64,000 nt of DNA from Saccharospirillum alexandrii_A. Lineage in GTDB: Bacteria; Pseudomonadota; Gammaproteobacteria; Pseudomonadales; Natronospirillaceae. The position numbers and the translations under genes are program-made. The notes beneath the pieces are model-generated. The model was given only the letters and a program-made list of their open reading frames with translations. It made no database searches and was not told the DNA's origin. The DNA lies in the NCBI RefSeq assembly GCF_043641555.1, contig NZ_JBHZRJ010000001.1:868001-932000 (forward strand), read 5' to 3'. This document shows positions 51,737-59,817 of the stretch, in pieces (positions within the stretch are counted from its first letter, which is position 1; the number at the start of each line of letters is the position of its first letter).

Positions 51737-52720
51737 ATGACCGATTCCCCCCAGACACTGGAAGACAGCAAAACAGTACCGCTCGAAATGGGCCAGAAAC
51801 GGCTCGATCAGGTCGCGGCAAGCCTGTTCAGCGAGTATTCCCGCTCGCGGATCCAGCAATGGATCAAGGAAGGTCAAGTCCTGGTAAATGGCCAGGTACG
51901 CAAACCCCGGGACAAACTGATCGGCGGTGAAACCCTGAGTCTTAAGGCCGTTCTGGTCGACGAGGAGCGCTGGGAGGCTGAACCGGTAGAACTGAATGTC
52001 GTTTATGAAGACGAAGACCTCATCGTCATCAACAAGCCCGCTGGCCTGGTCGTGCATCCTGGGGCCGGCACGCCGGGCGGCACACTGCTGAACGGCCTGC
52101 TGTATCGCTATCCGGAACTCAAGTCGGTACCTCGCGCCGGCATTGTGCACCGAATCGATAAAGACACCACCGGCCTGATGGTGGTCGCCCGTAACCTGGC
52201 GGCTCACACCAGCCTGGTAAACCAGCTTCAGGACCGCACGATGGGCCGGGAGTATGAAGCGCTGGTCACCGGCACCATGACGGGCGGCGGTCGTGTGAAC
52301 GAGCCGATAGGCCGCCATGCCACGGCCCGCACCAAGATGGCGGTGACGCCTACCGGTAAAGAAGCCACCACGCATTACCGGGTCACCGATCGCTTTCGCA
52401 ACCACACCTTCATTCGATGCAAGCTGGAAACTGGCCGCACCCATCAGATTCGGGTGCATATGGCGCACATCGGCTATCCTTTGGTGGGCGACCCGGTGTA
52501 TGCCGGTCGCAAACGCCTGCCCAAGGGCGTAACACGGGCGGTATCGGAAGCCTTGCGTCAGTTTGAACGCCAGGCATTGCATGCCGCACAACTTGAATTG
52601 ATTCACCCTCGTACCGGCGAGCGTATGGCCTGGCAAGCCGACACACCCGATGACATGCTCGATTTGCTGGCGCTGCTTGAAGCGGATCACGAAGGTGAGG
52701 TGGATGACGACGATTTATGA
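51737..52720 (+). CDS. rluD: 23S rRNA pseudouridine synthase RluD
   Basis: A 327-residue enzyme with an N-terminal S4 domain (KRLDQVAASLFSEYSRSRIQQWIKEG) and the RluA-type catalytic core: HRIDKDTTGLMVVA holds the catalytic aspartate near residue 142, with INKPAGLVVHPG before it and ETGRTHQIRVHMA after. It modifies helix 69 of 23S rRNA. The stop overlaps pgeF (ATGA). Confidence 0.97.
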   Translation: MTDSPQTLEDSKTVPLEMGQKRLDQVAASLFSEYSRSRIQQWIKEGQVLVNGQVRKPRDKLIGGETLSLKAVLVDEERWEAEPVELNVVYEDEDLIVINKPAGLVVHPGAGTPGGTLLNGLLYRYPELKSVPRAGIVHRIDKDTTGLMVVARNLAAHTSLVNQLQDRTMGREYEALVTGTMTGGGRVNEPIGRHATARTKMAVTPTGKEATTHYRVTDRFRNHTFIRCKLETGRTHQIRVHMAHIGYPLVGDPVYAGRKRLPKGVTRAVSEALRQFERQALHAAQLELIHPRTGERMAWQADTPDDMLDLLALLEADHEGEVDDDDL

Positions 52721-53454
52721 CCATGGAAAGGCCCTTGTGGCCGGTGCCCAATGCAGTGCAACTGGGCTGGACGACTCGCCAGGGGGGCCACAGCGAGGCC
52801 CCTTTCAACAGTAATAACCAGGCGCATCATGTCGGCGACTCTTCAGTCGCGGTAGAGGCAAACCGGTCAGGATTGTTAGCCAGTCTGACCGGCTGTGAGC
52901 GCATTTGCTGGCTGTCTCAGGTTCACGGAACCCGGGTGGTGGCTGCGGAATCCGCTGCCGATGGCACCGAAGCTGATGCGGCAACGGTTTCTCAACCGGG
53001 CATTGCCGCCGCTGTGATGACGGCCGACTGTCTGCCCGTGTTCTTCTGGCAGGATGACGGCGCCCAGGTGGCCATCGCTCACGCTGGCTGGCGTGGGTTG
53101 GCAGCCGGTATTCTCAACGAGACACTGCAACAGTTTAGCGACCCAGCCCGGGTGCGCTGTGGCCTCGGCCCTGCCATCGGTCCGGACGCTTTTGAAGTCG
53201 GTATGGATGTGATTGAAGCCTTTGCCAACTGGCCGGGCGCACAGCGCTGTTTCAAACCCGCAGGCTCTCCCGGTAAATGGCTCGCCGACTTGCCGCAACT
53301 GGCTGAATTCTGGTTACAGGAAGCCGGTGTACCGGCGGTCTACCGAAGCCAGGCTTGTACCTTTACCGATGCCGACCGTTATTACTCCTACCGGCGTGAT
53401 GGAGCGACCGGCCGAATGGCGAATCTGATCTGGCGGAGTACCGAGGCCGTCTGA
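52717..53454 (+). CDS. pgeF: Multicopper-oxidase-like/peptidoglycan editing factor PgeF (YfiH family)
   Basis: A 245-residue YfiH-family protein. Motifs are SQVHGTRVV, VMTADCLPVFF and AHAGWRGLAAGI, which carry the metal-binding His and Cys residues, and a C-terminal YSYRRDGATGRM. In E. coli PgeF removes mis-incorporated residues from peptidoglycan precursors; relatives were described as laccases or as purine nucleoside enzymes. The rluD-pgeF-clpB order is the same as in E. coli and Pseudomonas. Confidence 0.95.
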   Translation: MTMERPLWPVPNAVQLGWTTRQGGHSEAPFNSNNQAHHVGDSSVAVEANRSGLLASLTGCERICWLSQVHGTRVVAAESAADGTEADAATVSQPGIAAAVMTADCLPVFFWQDDGAQVAIAHAGWRGLAAGILNETLQQFSDPARVRCGLGPAIGPDAFEVGMDVIEAFANWPGAQRCFKPAGSPGKWLADLPQLAEFWLQEAGVPAVYRSQACTFTDADRYYSYRRDGATGRMANLIWRSTEAV

Positions 53455-53460
53455 CACCTA

Positions 53461-53627
53461 ACAGGTTGTTGAAAAAAGCTTCCTGCCTTTTTAAAAACAC
53501 GAGAACCAAACATTGCGATTTTTGCTTCTCTCACACAAAATCAATGACTTAGCAGTCATCAATTTTGCCGGAACGTCCATGTTCCGAGAGCAGGCCGCCG
53601 AAATTCTCCGAATTTCAACAGCCTGCT
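53461..53627. mobile_element. MITE-like palindromic element between pgeF and clpB
   Basis: The left end AACAGGTTGTTGAAA (53461-53475) and right end TTTCAACAGCCTGCT (53613-53627) are inverted repeats with two mismatches over 15 bases. The interior contains smaller stems (for example TGACTT and AAGTCA-like pieces around 53545) and no coding frame. The size of about 167 bases and the terminal repeats suit a non-autonomous element or a REP cluster; no transposase is present. Confidence 0.5.
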
Positions 53628-53674
53628 AAATTTCAACAAAAACTGATCCGGGTCAACTGTTCAAATTTCAAGCG

Positions 53675-53701
53675 CTTGTTATTAATCGCTTAGCCCCTAT
53701 T
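53675..53701 (+). promoter_or_regulatory. Sigma-32-type promoter of clpB
   Basis: CTTGTT (53675-53680), a 13-base spacer and CCCCTATT (53694-53701) resemble CTTGAA / CCCCATNT. It lies 37 bases before the clpB ATG, and clpB is a heat-shock gene in relatives. The -35 differs at two bases. Confidence 0.6.
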
Positions 53702-53737
53702 TTCCTACTAACTTGAACAGATTATTGAGGTTACCTC

Positions 53738-56317
53738 ATGCGTATCGACCGCCTGACCAGCAAATTGCAGGTCGCACTCTCCGATGCCCAGTCCGTCGCG
53801 CTGGGCAGAGACCATAACTTCATTGAACCGGCGCACTTGCTGGTGGCTTTGCTCGACCAGAAAGGCTCGGCCATAGCCCCCCTGTTGCGTAATGCCGGGG
53901 CTGATGTAGCCCAGTTAAAAGCCGGGCTTGCCAGTTACCTGGACGGCCTACCGCAAATTCAGAATCACGACGGCGAAGTCCATATGTCCAACGACCTGGG
54001 CCGGGTCATGAACTTTGCCGACAAGCTGGCTCAGAAGCGGCAGGACCAGTACATCGCCAGTGAGCTGGTGATACTGGCGATGACGCAGGATCGTAGCCGC
54101 ATTGCCTCGGTTCTGCGCGATGCGGGTGTGACCGCTGAGAAACTCGAAGCCGCCATCGACCAGGTGCGCGGTGGCGAGTCGGTTAACACCCAGGAAGCCG
54201 AAGAAAGCCGTCAGGCACTGGAGAAATACACCGTCGATCTGACCTCTCAGGCCGAAGCCGGAAAGCTGGACCCGGTGATTGGTCGCGACGATGAAATACG
54301 CCGCACCATTCAGGTTCTGCAGCGCCGGCGCAAAAACAACCCGGTGCTGATCGGTGAGCCAGGCGTGGGTAAAACCGCCATCGTCGAAGGGCTGGCGCAG
54401 CGCATCGTCAACGGCGAAGTGCCGGAAACATTGAAAGACAAACGCGTGCTGTCACTGGACCTTGGCTCATTACTGGCGGGTGCCAAATACCGCGGTGAAT
54501 TCGAAGAACGGTTGAAAGCCGTATTGAACGAACTGTCGAAGCAGGAAGGTCAGATCATTCTGTTTATCGATGAGCTGCACACCATGGTCGGCGCGGGTAA
54601 GAGCGAAGGCGCCATGGATGCCGGCAATATGCTGAAGCCGGCGCTGGCTCGGGGTGAACTGCACTGCGTGGGCGCTACAACGCTGAACGAATACCGCCAG
54701 TACATTGAGAAAGACGGTGCACTGGAGCGGCGCTTCCAGAAAGTACAGGTTAACGAGCCCAATGAAGAAGACAGCATTGCCATTCTTCGCGGCTTGAAAG
54801 AACGTTATGAAGTTCACCACGGTGTCACCATTACCGACTCGGCAATCATTGCGGCTACGCGCCTGTCTCAGCGGTACATCACCGACCGACAATTGCCCGA
54901 TAAAGCCATCGACCTGATCGACGAAGCGGCCAGCCGCATTCGTATGGAAATCGACTCCAAACCAGAAAGCATGGACAAGATGGAGCGTCGGCTAATTCAA
55001 CTGAAAATCGAAGCTGAAGCGCTGAAAAAAGACGATGACAAGCTGACGCGTAAGACGCTGAACCAGCTGGAGCAAACCATCGAACAGCTGGAGCGCGAAT
55101 ACGCCGATTTGGAAGAAATCTGGAACACCGAAAAGGCGGCGGTGCAGGGCACTCAGCATGTCAAAGAACAACTGGAGCAGACCCGCATCGAACTGGAAAC
55201 GGCTCGCCGCAGTGGTGATCTGGCACGCATGTCCGAATTGCAGTACGGCCGCATTCCAGAACTGGAAAAGCAGCTCGATATGGCCAGCCAGGCCGAAATG
55301 ATGGACATGCAGTTGCTGCACAACAAGGTCACCGACGAGACCATCGCCAACGTGATATCCCGCTGGACCGGTATTCCGGTCGACAAAATGCTGGAAGGCG
55401 AGCGCGAGAAACTGCTGCATATGGAAGACAACCTGCACAGCCGGGTAGTTGGCCAGCAGGAAGCGCTGGTCGCGGTGTCCAACGCCATTCGCCGTTCTCG
55501 CTCCGGCTTGTCGGATCCAAACCGGCCGAATGGGTCTTTCCTGTTCCTCGGCCCCACCGGTGTGGGTAAAACCGAGTTGTGTAAGGCGCTGGCCGAGTTC
55601 CTGTTCGACACCGAAGAGGCGATGGTCCGTATCGACATGTCCGAGTTTATGGAGAAACACTCTGTTGCCCGGTTGATCGGTGCGCCTCCAGGCTATGTGG
55701 GCTACGAAGAAGGCGGTTACCTGACCGAAGCCGTGCGTCGCCGGCCTTACTCGGTGATCTTGCTCGATGAAGTGGAAAAAGCCCACGGCGATGTCTTCAA
55801 CATCCTGTTGCAAGTGCTGGACGATGGTCGTCTGACCGATGGTCAGGGCCGCACGGTTGACTTCCGCAACACCGTCATCGTGATGACCTCGAACCTGGGC
55901 AGCGACATCATTCAAACGCTGGCGGGTGAAGAAAACTACGAAGCCATGAAGTCATCGGTGATGGACGTGGTCGGCCAGCATTTCCGGCCAGAGTTCATCA
56001 ACCGGGTCGATGAGGTGGTGGTATTCCACCCGCTGCAGCGCAACCAGATGCGCGGAATCGCCGACATTCAATTGGCGGCATTGCGGGAACGCCTGACCGA
56101 GCAAGGCATGAAATTGCACCTGACTGAAGAGGCCATGGACAAGATCTGTGCTGCGGGATACGACCCGGTGTACGGCGCTCGGCCGCTCAAACGGGTGATT
56201 CAGCGAGAGCTGGAAAACAGCCTGGCGCAATCCCTGTTGCGCGGTGATTTCGGCAGTGGCGATGCCATAGCCGCAGAAGTGCGCGATGGTGAGATAGTGT
56301 TTTCTGTGGGGCACTGA
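53738..56317 (+). CDS. clpB: Disaggregase ClpB (Hsp100)
   Basis: An 859-residue AAA+ chaperone of standard length. It has an N-terminal Clp domain (1-145), first ATPase with GEPGVGKTA (about 206), the long coiled-coil middle domain (about 410-525) that distinguishes ClpB from ClpA/C, and second ATPase with GPTGVGKTE (about 607). With DnaK, DnaJ and GrpE it rescues aggregated proteins; those genes lie 36 kb away in the same window. Confidence 0.98.
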   Translation: MRIDRLTSKLQVALSDAQSVALGRDHNFIEPAHLLVALLDQKGSAIAPLLRNAGADVAQLKAGLASYLDGLPQIQNHDGEVHMSNDLGRVMNFADKLAQKRQDQYIASELVILAMTQDRSRIASVLRDAGVTAEKLEAAIDQVRGGESVNTQEAEESRQALEKYTVDLTSQAEAGKLDPVIGRDDEIRRTIQVLQRRRKNNPVLIGEPGVGKTAIVEGLAQRIVNGEVPETLKDKRVLSLDLGSLLAGAKYRGEFEERLKAVLNELSKQEGQIILFIDELHTMVGAGKSEGAMDAGNMLKPALARGELHCVGATTLNEYRQYIEKDGALERRFQKVQVNEPNEEDSIAILRGLKERYEVHHGVTITDSAIIAATRLSQRYITDRQLPDKAIDLIDEAASRIRMEIDSKPESMDKMERRLIQLKIEAEALKKDDDKLTRKTLNQLEQTIEQLEREYADLEEIWNTEKAAVQGTQHVKEQLEQTRIELETARRSGDLARMSELQYGRIPELEKQLDMASQAEMMDMQLLHNKVTDETIANVISRWTGIPVDKMLEGEREKLLHMEDNLHSRVVGQQEALVAVSNAIRRSRSGLSDPNRPNGSFLFLGPTGVGKTELCKALAEFLFDTEEAMVRIDMSEFMEKHSVARLIGAPPGYVGYEEGGYLTEAVRRRPYSVILLDEVEKAHGDVFNILLQVLDDGRLTDGQGRTVDFRNTVIVMTSNLGSDIIQTLAGEENYEAMKSSVMDVVGQHFRPEFINRVDEVVVFHPLQRNQMRGIADIQLAALRERLTEQGMKLHLTEEAMDKICAAGYDPVYGARPLKRVIQRELENSLAQSLLRGDFGSGDAIAAEVRDGEIVFSVGH

Positions 56318-56364
56318 GTGTGAGCAATGAATACACTCAAGATTCAGAGTTCCCAATGAACTGA

Positions 56365-56477
56365 GTGTCAGGTGCCGGGTAACCCTATCTGGGGAAGTTT
56401 GAGGCATAGATGCCGAAGTCTAGGCCCCATGGATGGGTTAACGCCGGCCCCAGATAGGGTTACCCGGTGCCTGACAC
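56365..56477 (+). ncRNA. TwoAYGGAY-like structured element, copy D
   Basis: The longest copy: arms 56365-56394 and 56448-56477 pair over 30 bases with only two G-U type pairs. Inside are GGCATAGATGCC (about 56402-56413) and CCC-ATGGAT-GGG (about 56426-56437), joined by GAAGTCTAGG and followed by ACGCCGGCCCC. It lies between convergent clpB and the LysR gene. Confidence 0.7.
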
Positions 56478-56519
56478 GGACCCCTGGCATCAAGGCTAAA
56501 CCAAACTCGGAGGTTTGAA

Positions 56520-57428
56520 TTATTCAGTAGCCCCCGGGTTCAGCGCATCAATCGCCATCTCAGCCATGATCCAGTCCTGAAAGGCTTTCATCGCCGGGGT
56601 CAGTGGCCGGTTTTTGCGGTACACCAGGTAAAAGGATTTGGACAGTTCCAGCGGGATATCCAGCGGGGCCACCAGCTCGCCTGACTGGATTTCCTCGCTG
56701 ATCAAACTGATGTCCGACAGAGCGACGCCAAGGCCTCTTGCTGCGGCCTGGGCTGTTAATAGACCACTGGAGAGAAACATGCCCTTGCGGGTTTCCCGGT
56801 ACTCGGTACCGGCCGCTTCGAACCAGGCGCGCCATTCATCGGGGCGTTTGCTGACGTGCAGCAGGGTGTGGCGGGTGATGTCTTCAGGTACGTGAATGGG
56901 CTTGTTGTTCAATAGGCTGGGCGTACAGACAGGAATGAGCGCCGAGCGCTTCAGGAAACTGCATTCAACATTGTCCCATTGGCCGTCGCCAAAATAGACC
57001 GCCATGTCGGTATCGCTGTGCGCGAAATCGATCAGGCCGGTTGAGGCCGACAGCTCCAGTTCGATGTTGGGGTGGGTGTCGTAAAACCGGCTGATGCGGG
57101 GCAGCAGCCAGCGGTGCAAAAAGGCGGGTGCAACCGATAGGTTGAGTTCGCCGGTTCCATGGGCCGAGACCAGGCGCTGGGTGGCGCGTTCAATGTCTGA
57201 CAGGGCTTTCTGAACAGTGCGCAGATAGTCTTTTCCCGCTGAGGTCAGCTCTATGCGCCGGGTCTGGCGAATAAATAGCTCTACCTCCAGAAATTCTTCC
57301 AGTGATTTGATCTGGTGACTGACCGCAGAGGGCGTCACGAACAGTTCCTGACTGGCCTTTTGAAAGCTGCCCAGGCGCGCGGCCGATTCAAAGCTTTTCA
57401 GACTGTTGAGCGGGGGTAGGCGTTTAAT
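56520..57428 (-). CDS. LysR-family regulator (GcvA type) with probable AUU start
   Basis: A 302-residue LysR regulator when read from an ATT at 57428. Residues 2-30 then supply the missing first part of the DNA-binding domain (KRLPPLNSLKSFESAARLG), continuous with VTPSAVSHQIKSLEEFLEV. GGAG lies seven bases before this ATT. No ATG, GTG or TTG exists in frame between there and the GTG at 57338, and starting at the GTG would delete half of the helix-turn-helix. The effector domain resembles GcvA-type regulators (APAFLHRWLLPRISRF). Its target is unknown; zur is upstream and clpB converges on it. Confidence 0.85.
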   Translation of the reverse strand: MKRLPPLNSLKSFESAARLGSFQKASQELFVTPSAVSHQIKSLEEFLEVELFIRQTRRIELTSAGKDYLRTVQKALSDIERATQRLVSAHGTGELNLSVAPAFLHRWLLPRISRFYDTHPNIELELSASTGLIDFAHSDTDMAVYFGDGQWDNVECSFLKRSALIPVCTPSLLNNKPIHVPEDITRHTLLHVSKRPDEWRAWFEAAGTEYRETRKGMFLSSGLLTAQAAARGLGVALSDISLISEEIQSGELVAPLDIPLELSKSFYLVYRKNRPLTPAMKAFQDWIMAEMAIDALNPGATE

Positions 57429-57575
57429 GGTGATACTCCAGTTAGAACAGTCGCCACAAACGAAGGGCAGCGTTTGCTGATCAGGCTTTACAAAGCCATC
57501 CTTGATTAATCAATAGTCGGAAATCGGGTTTACTGCAAGTTGAACGCTGAGTCTCAGTCAGCCCTGAGCCGTGCT

Positions 57576-58028
57576 TCAGTGCTGGCAGCGCTTGCACAGG
57601 CCGTGTATTTCAAGCGGTGTGGACCCAATGCGAAAACCACTGTCATCGGCACTGTGTTGCAACTCGCTCATCAGGTCGGAGCCCAGGCCAATTTCTTCAA
57701 CATGGTGGCACTGATCGCAGATAAGCAATTGCGGTACCCGGTGCGCATGGTCGCAGGCAATGTGCGCACAAGCCATAAACTGGTTGGTGGTGGCCAGGCG
57801 ATGGGCTAAACCGGCATCGACCAGGAAATTCAGCATGCGATAGACCGACATGGCGGCCGGGCTTTCGCCATAAGCGCGATCGTGATCGCTGATCAGGTCG
57901 TAGGCTGATTTGGGGCCATCGGCTGCCAGTAGCAGCGCGAGAATGCGGCTGCGCTTGGGCGTAAGCCGTTCACCGCGCTGCTGGCAGTGCTGGCTGGCTT
58001 TTTCGAGAATGGCCTGGGTTGAAGGCAT
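57576..58028 (-). CDS. zur: Zinc uptake regulator Zur (Fur family)
   Basis: A 150-residue Fur-family protein. The winged helix reads LTPKRSRILALLLAADGP and MSVYRMLNFLVDAGLAHRL. Structural zinc cysteines form CDQC (104-107) and CKRC (145-148), and CDHAH at 92-96 supplies further ligands. This Cys-rich pattern matches Zur rather than the iron-sensing Fur at 11 kb. It represses zinc uptake genes; none is adjacent. Confidence 0.9.
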   Translation of the reverse strand: MPSTQAILEKASQHCQQRGERLTPKRSRILALLLAADGPKSAYDLISDHDRAYGESPAAMSVYRMLNFLVDAGLAHRLATTNQFMACAHIACDHAHRVPQLLICDQCHHVEEIGLGSDLMSELQHSADDSGFRIGSTPLEIHGLCKRCQH

Positions 58029-58107
58029 GGTAACGGGTCACGGTGTTTACATCGGACGGATAGTGTACCCCGTCACCGGGCCGATGAGAAACCGCCGAGC
58101 GTCCCGC

Positions 58108-59679
58108 TCAGGCGGCGTTTACCAACTGCTGCAACCGCGCCCCGATCTGGTCTGCTGCTTGCTGATCAAGCATGCCAACCCGTAGTCGCCGGTAAAGCAC
58201 GTCGTCTGCCTTGCATGCGCCCTCGTAGCGCATCGCCCAAACCAGTTCTGCTTCAACGTAAGGCGCTTCACTGACGAGCCGTTCCGGGGAGCCTTCTGCC
58301 AACACCAGGTGAGCCCGGTCGCCATAGGCTTGCCACAGATAGTCGGCGATGTCTTCCGGCAGGTCTTTTAACGCGGCTTCCGCGGCAGCCGTGTCGCCAT
58401 TGGCACCCGGCAGACGCAGTTCCTGAGTTTGACAGGCCCTGGCGTTCAGGCCTTTGGTTTTAACCACGATGTCCATGCAGTCTTCGGCCATGCGGCGCCA
58501 GGTGGTCCATTTGCCGCCAGTGAGGCTGAACAGACCCTTGTCTTGTAGAACCACGTGATCGCGGGTCAGCCCCGAGGTGGAGCTTTCGTCCGGGTCGGAG
58601 ACCAATGGGCGCAAACCCGAGAAGGTGGCGCTGATGTCACTGTGGCTGACGGGCTCGTCGAGCCATTCGTTGATGTGCTTGATGATGTAGTCTATTTCGG
58701 ACTGGCTCGCTTCGGGCCGGTCGCTGAGTTCCGCGGGGTCGTCGGTGGTGCCAACCAGCGTTTTACCCAGCCAGGGCAGCATGAACAAAACCCGGCCATC
58801 GTCGGTTTCAGGAATCAGAATACCGCGGCCTTCGGGCAGCAGGGTCTTGTTCAGCACCACGTGAATGCCGCTGGAGACGGTCATCAGTGGTTTGGCGTCC
58901 GGGTCGGCCTGCAGGCGCAGGGTGTCTGTCCAGGGGCCAGTGCAGTTGACCACCGCTTTGGCGCGTATCGTCAGTGAACGCTTACCGAGCAGATCGGTGC
59001 AACGCGCACCAGCGACAGTGCCGTCGTCGTGTTTTAGCAGTTCGTTTACTTCAACGTGGTTGGCAACGGTGCCACCTTGTTCAACGGCTGAACGCACCAT
59101 GGCAATGCCAAAACGCGCATCATCGAACTGACCGTCCATGTAACTGACGCCTCCTTTGAGGGGCTTGATGTCGAGGCTGGGGCAGGCACGCTTCATGTCG
59201 GCGGTGCTTTCAATACGCGATTTCCCCAGGCGCTGCGAGCCGGACAACACGTCATACAAACCCAGGCCGAACCGGTAGTAGGGCAAGCCGATCAGGCTTT
59301 TAACCGGGGTAATGAGCGTCAGTGGCCAGGCCAGGTGCGGCGCCATCGACAACATGCGTTTGCGTTCGGCCAGCGCCTCACGCACCAGCTGGTACTTGCC
59401 GTAATCGAGCCCTTTGAACGCCTGTTCCAGATAGCGTACCCCACCGTGAATCAGCTTGGTGGAGCGGCTGGAGGTTCCGGCCATAAAATCCTGGCGATCC
59501 ACCAGCGCGGCCGTCAGCCCGCGACTGAGCGCGTCCAGCAGCACCCCGGCGCCACTGGCACCGCCGCCTATTACCAGCACATCCACTTCGGCCTCGGCCA
59601 GACGGTCCAGATGATCGTCCCGGTTCCAGGGTTGAACGGCAGTGGTTTGGTTGGTTGCAGCGGGGTTGGGCACAGACAT
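58108..59679 (-). CDS. glpD: Aerobic glycerol-3-phosphate dehydrogenase
   Basis: A 523-residue FAD enzyme. VDVLVIGGGASGAGVLLDA (about residues 32-50) binds FAD, followed by DFMAGTSSRSTKLIHGGVRYLEQ split as DFMAGTSSRSTK and LIHGGVRYLEQ, then LTGGKWTTWRRMAEDC near 403. It passes electrons from glycerol-3-phosphate to quinone at the inner membrane. It stands alone, without glpF or glpK nearby, and has TTTTCG motifs in its promoter region. Confidence 0.96.
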   Translation of the reverse strand: MSVPNPAATNQTTAVQPWNRDDHLDRLAEAEVDVLVIGGGASGAGVLLDALSRGLTAALVDRQDFMAGTSSRSTKLIHGGVRYLEQAFKGLDYGKYQLVREALAERKRMLSMAPHLAWPLTLITPVKSLIGLPYYRFGLGLYDVLSGSQRLGKSRIESTADMKRACPSLDIKPLKGGVSYMDGQFDDARFGIAMVRSAVEQGGTVANHVEVNELLKHDDGTVAGARCTDLLGKRSLTIRAKAVVNCTGPWTDTLRLQADPDAKPLMTVSSGIHVVLNKTLLPEGRGILIPETDDGRVLFMLPWLGKTLVGTTDDPAELSDRPEASQSEIDYIIKHINEWLDEPVSHSDISATFSGLRPLVSDPDESSTSGLTRDHVVLQDKGLFSLTGGKWTTWRRMAEDCMDIVVKTKGLNARACQTQELRLPGANGDTAAAEAALKDLPEDIADYLWQAYGDRAHLVLAEGSPERLVSEAPYVEAELVWAMRYEGACKADDVLYRRLRVGMLDQQAADQIGARLQQLVNAA

Positions 59680-59725
59680 GGTCGCTCCACGAAATAGGGT
59701 GATCGATGAGCGTTAGTCTAAATTT

Positions 59726-59767
59726 GTTTTCGAAAATGTCAAAATAATTTTCGTTAATGTTCGTTTT
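59726..59767 (-). promoter_or_regulatory. Candidate GlpR operator region of glpD
   Basis: GTTTTCGAAAAT (59726-59737) and two further TCGTT units (ATTTTCGTTAATGTTCGTTTT split as ATTTTCGTTA and ATGTTCGTTTT, 59747-59767) lie 47-88 bases before glpD. Repeated TTTTCG half-sites are typical of GlpR and other DeoR-type repressors of glycerol genes. Confidence 0.6.
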
Positions 59768-59817
59768 GGCGGATGGGCGCGTCAGCACCCATGAGCCAAC
59801 CTTAAAACGATCGCGTG

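Noticed and set aside
51605..52690. 361-codon frame antisense to rluD
   Set aside because: Overlaps rluD fully, and bamD and rluD account for the region.
54600..54620. ATGGATGCC inside clpB as a further copy of the structured element
   Set aside because: It is coding sequence without the surrounding arms or linker.
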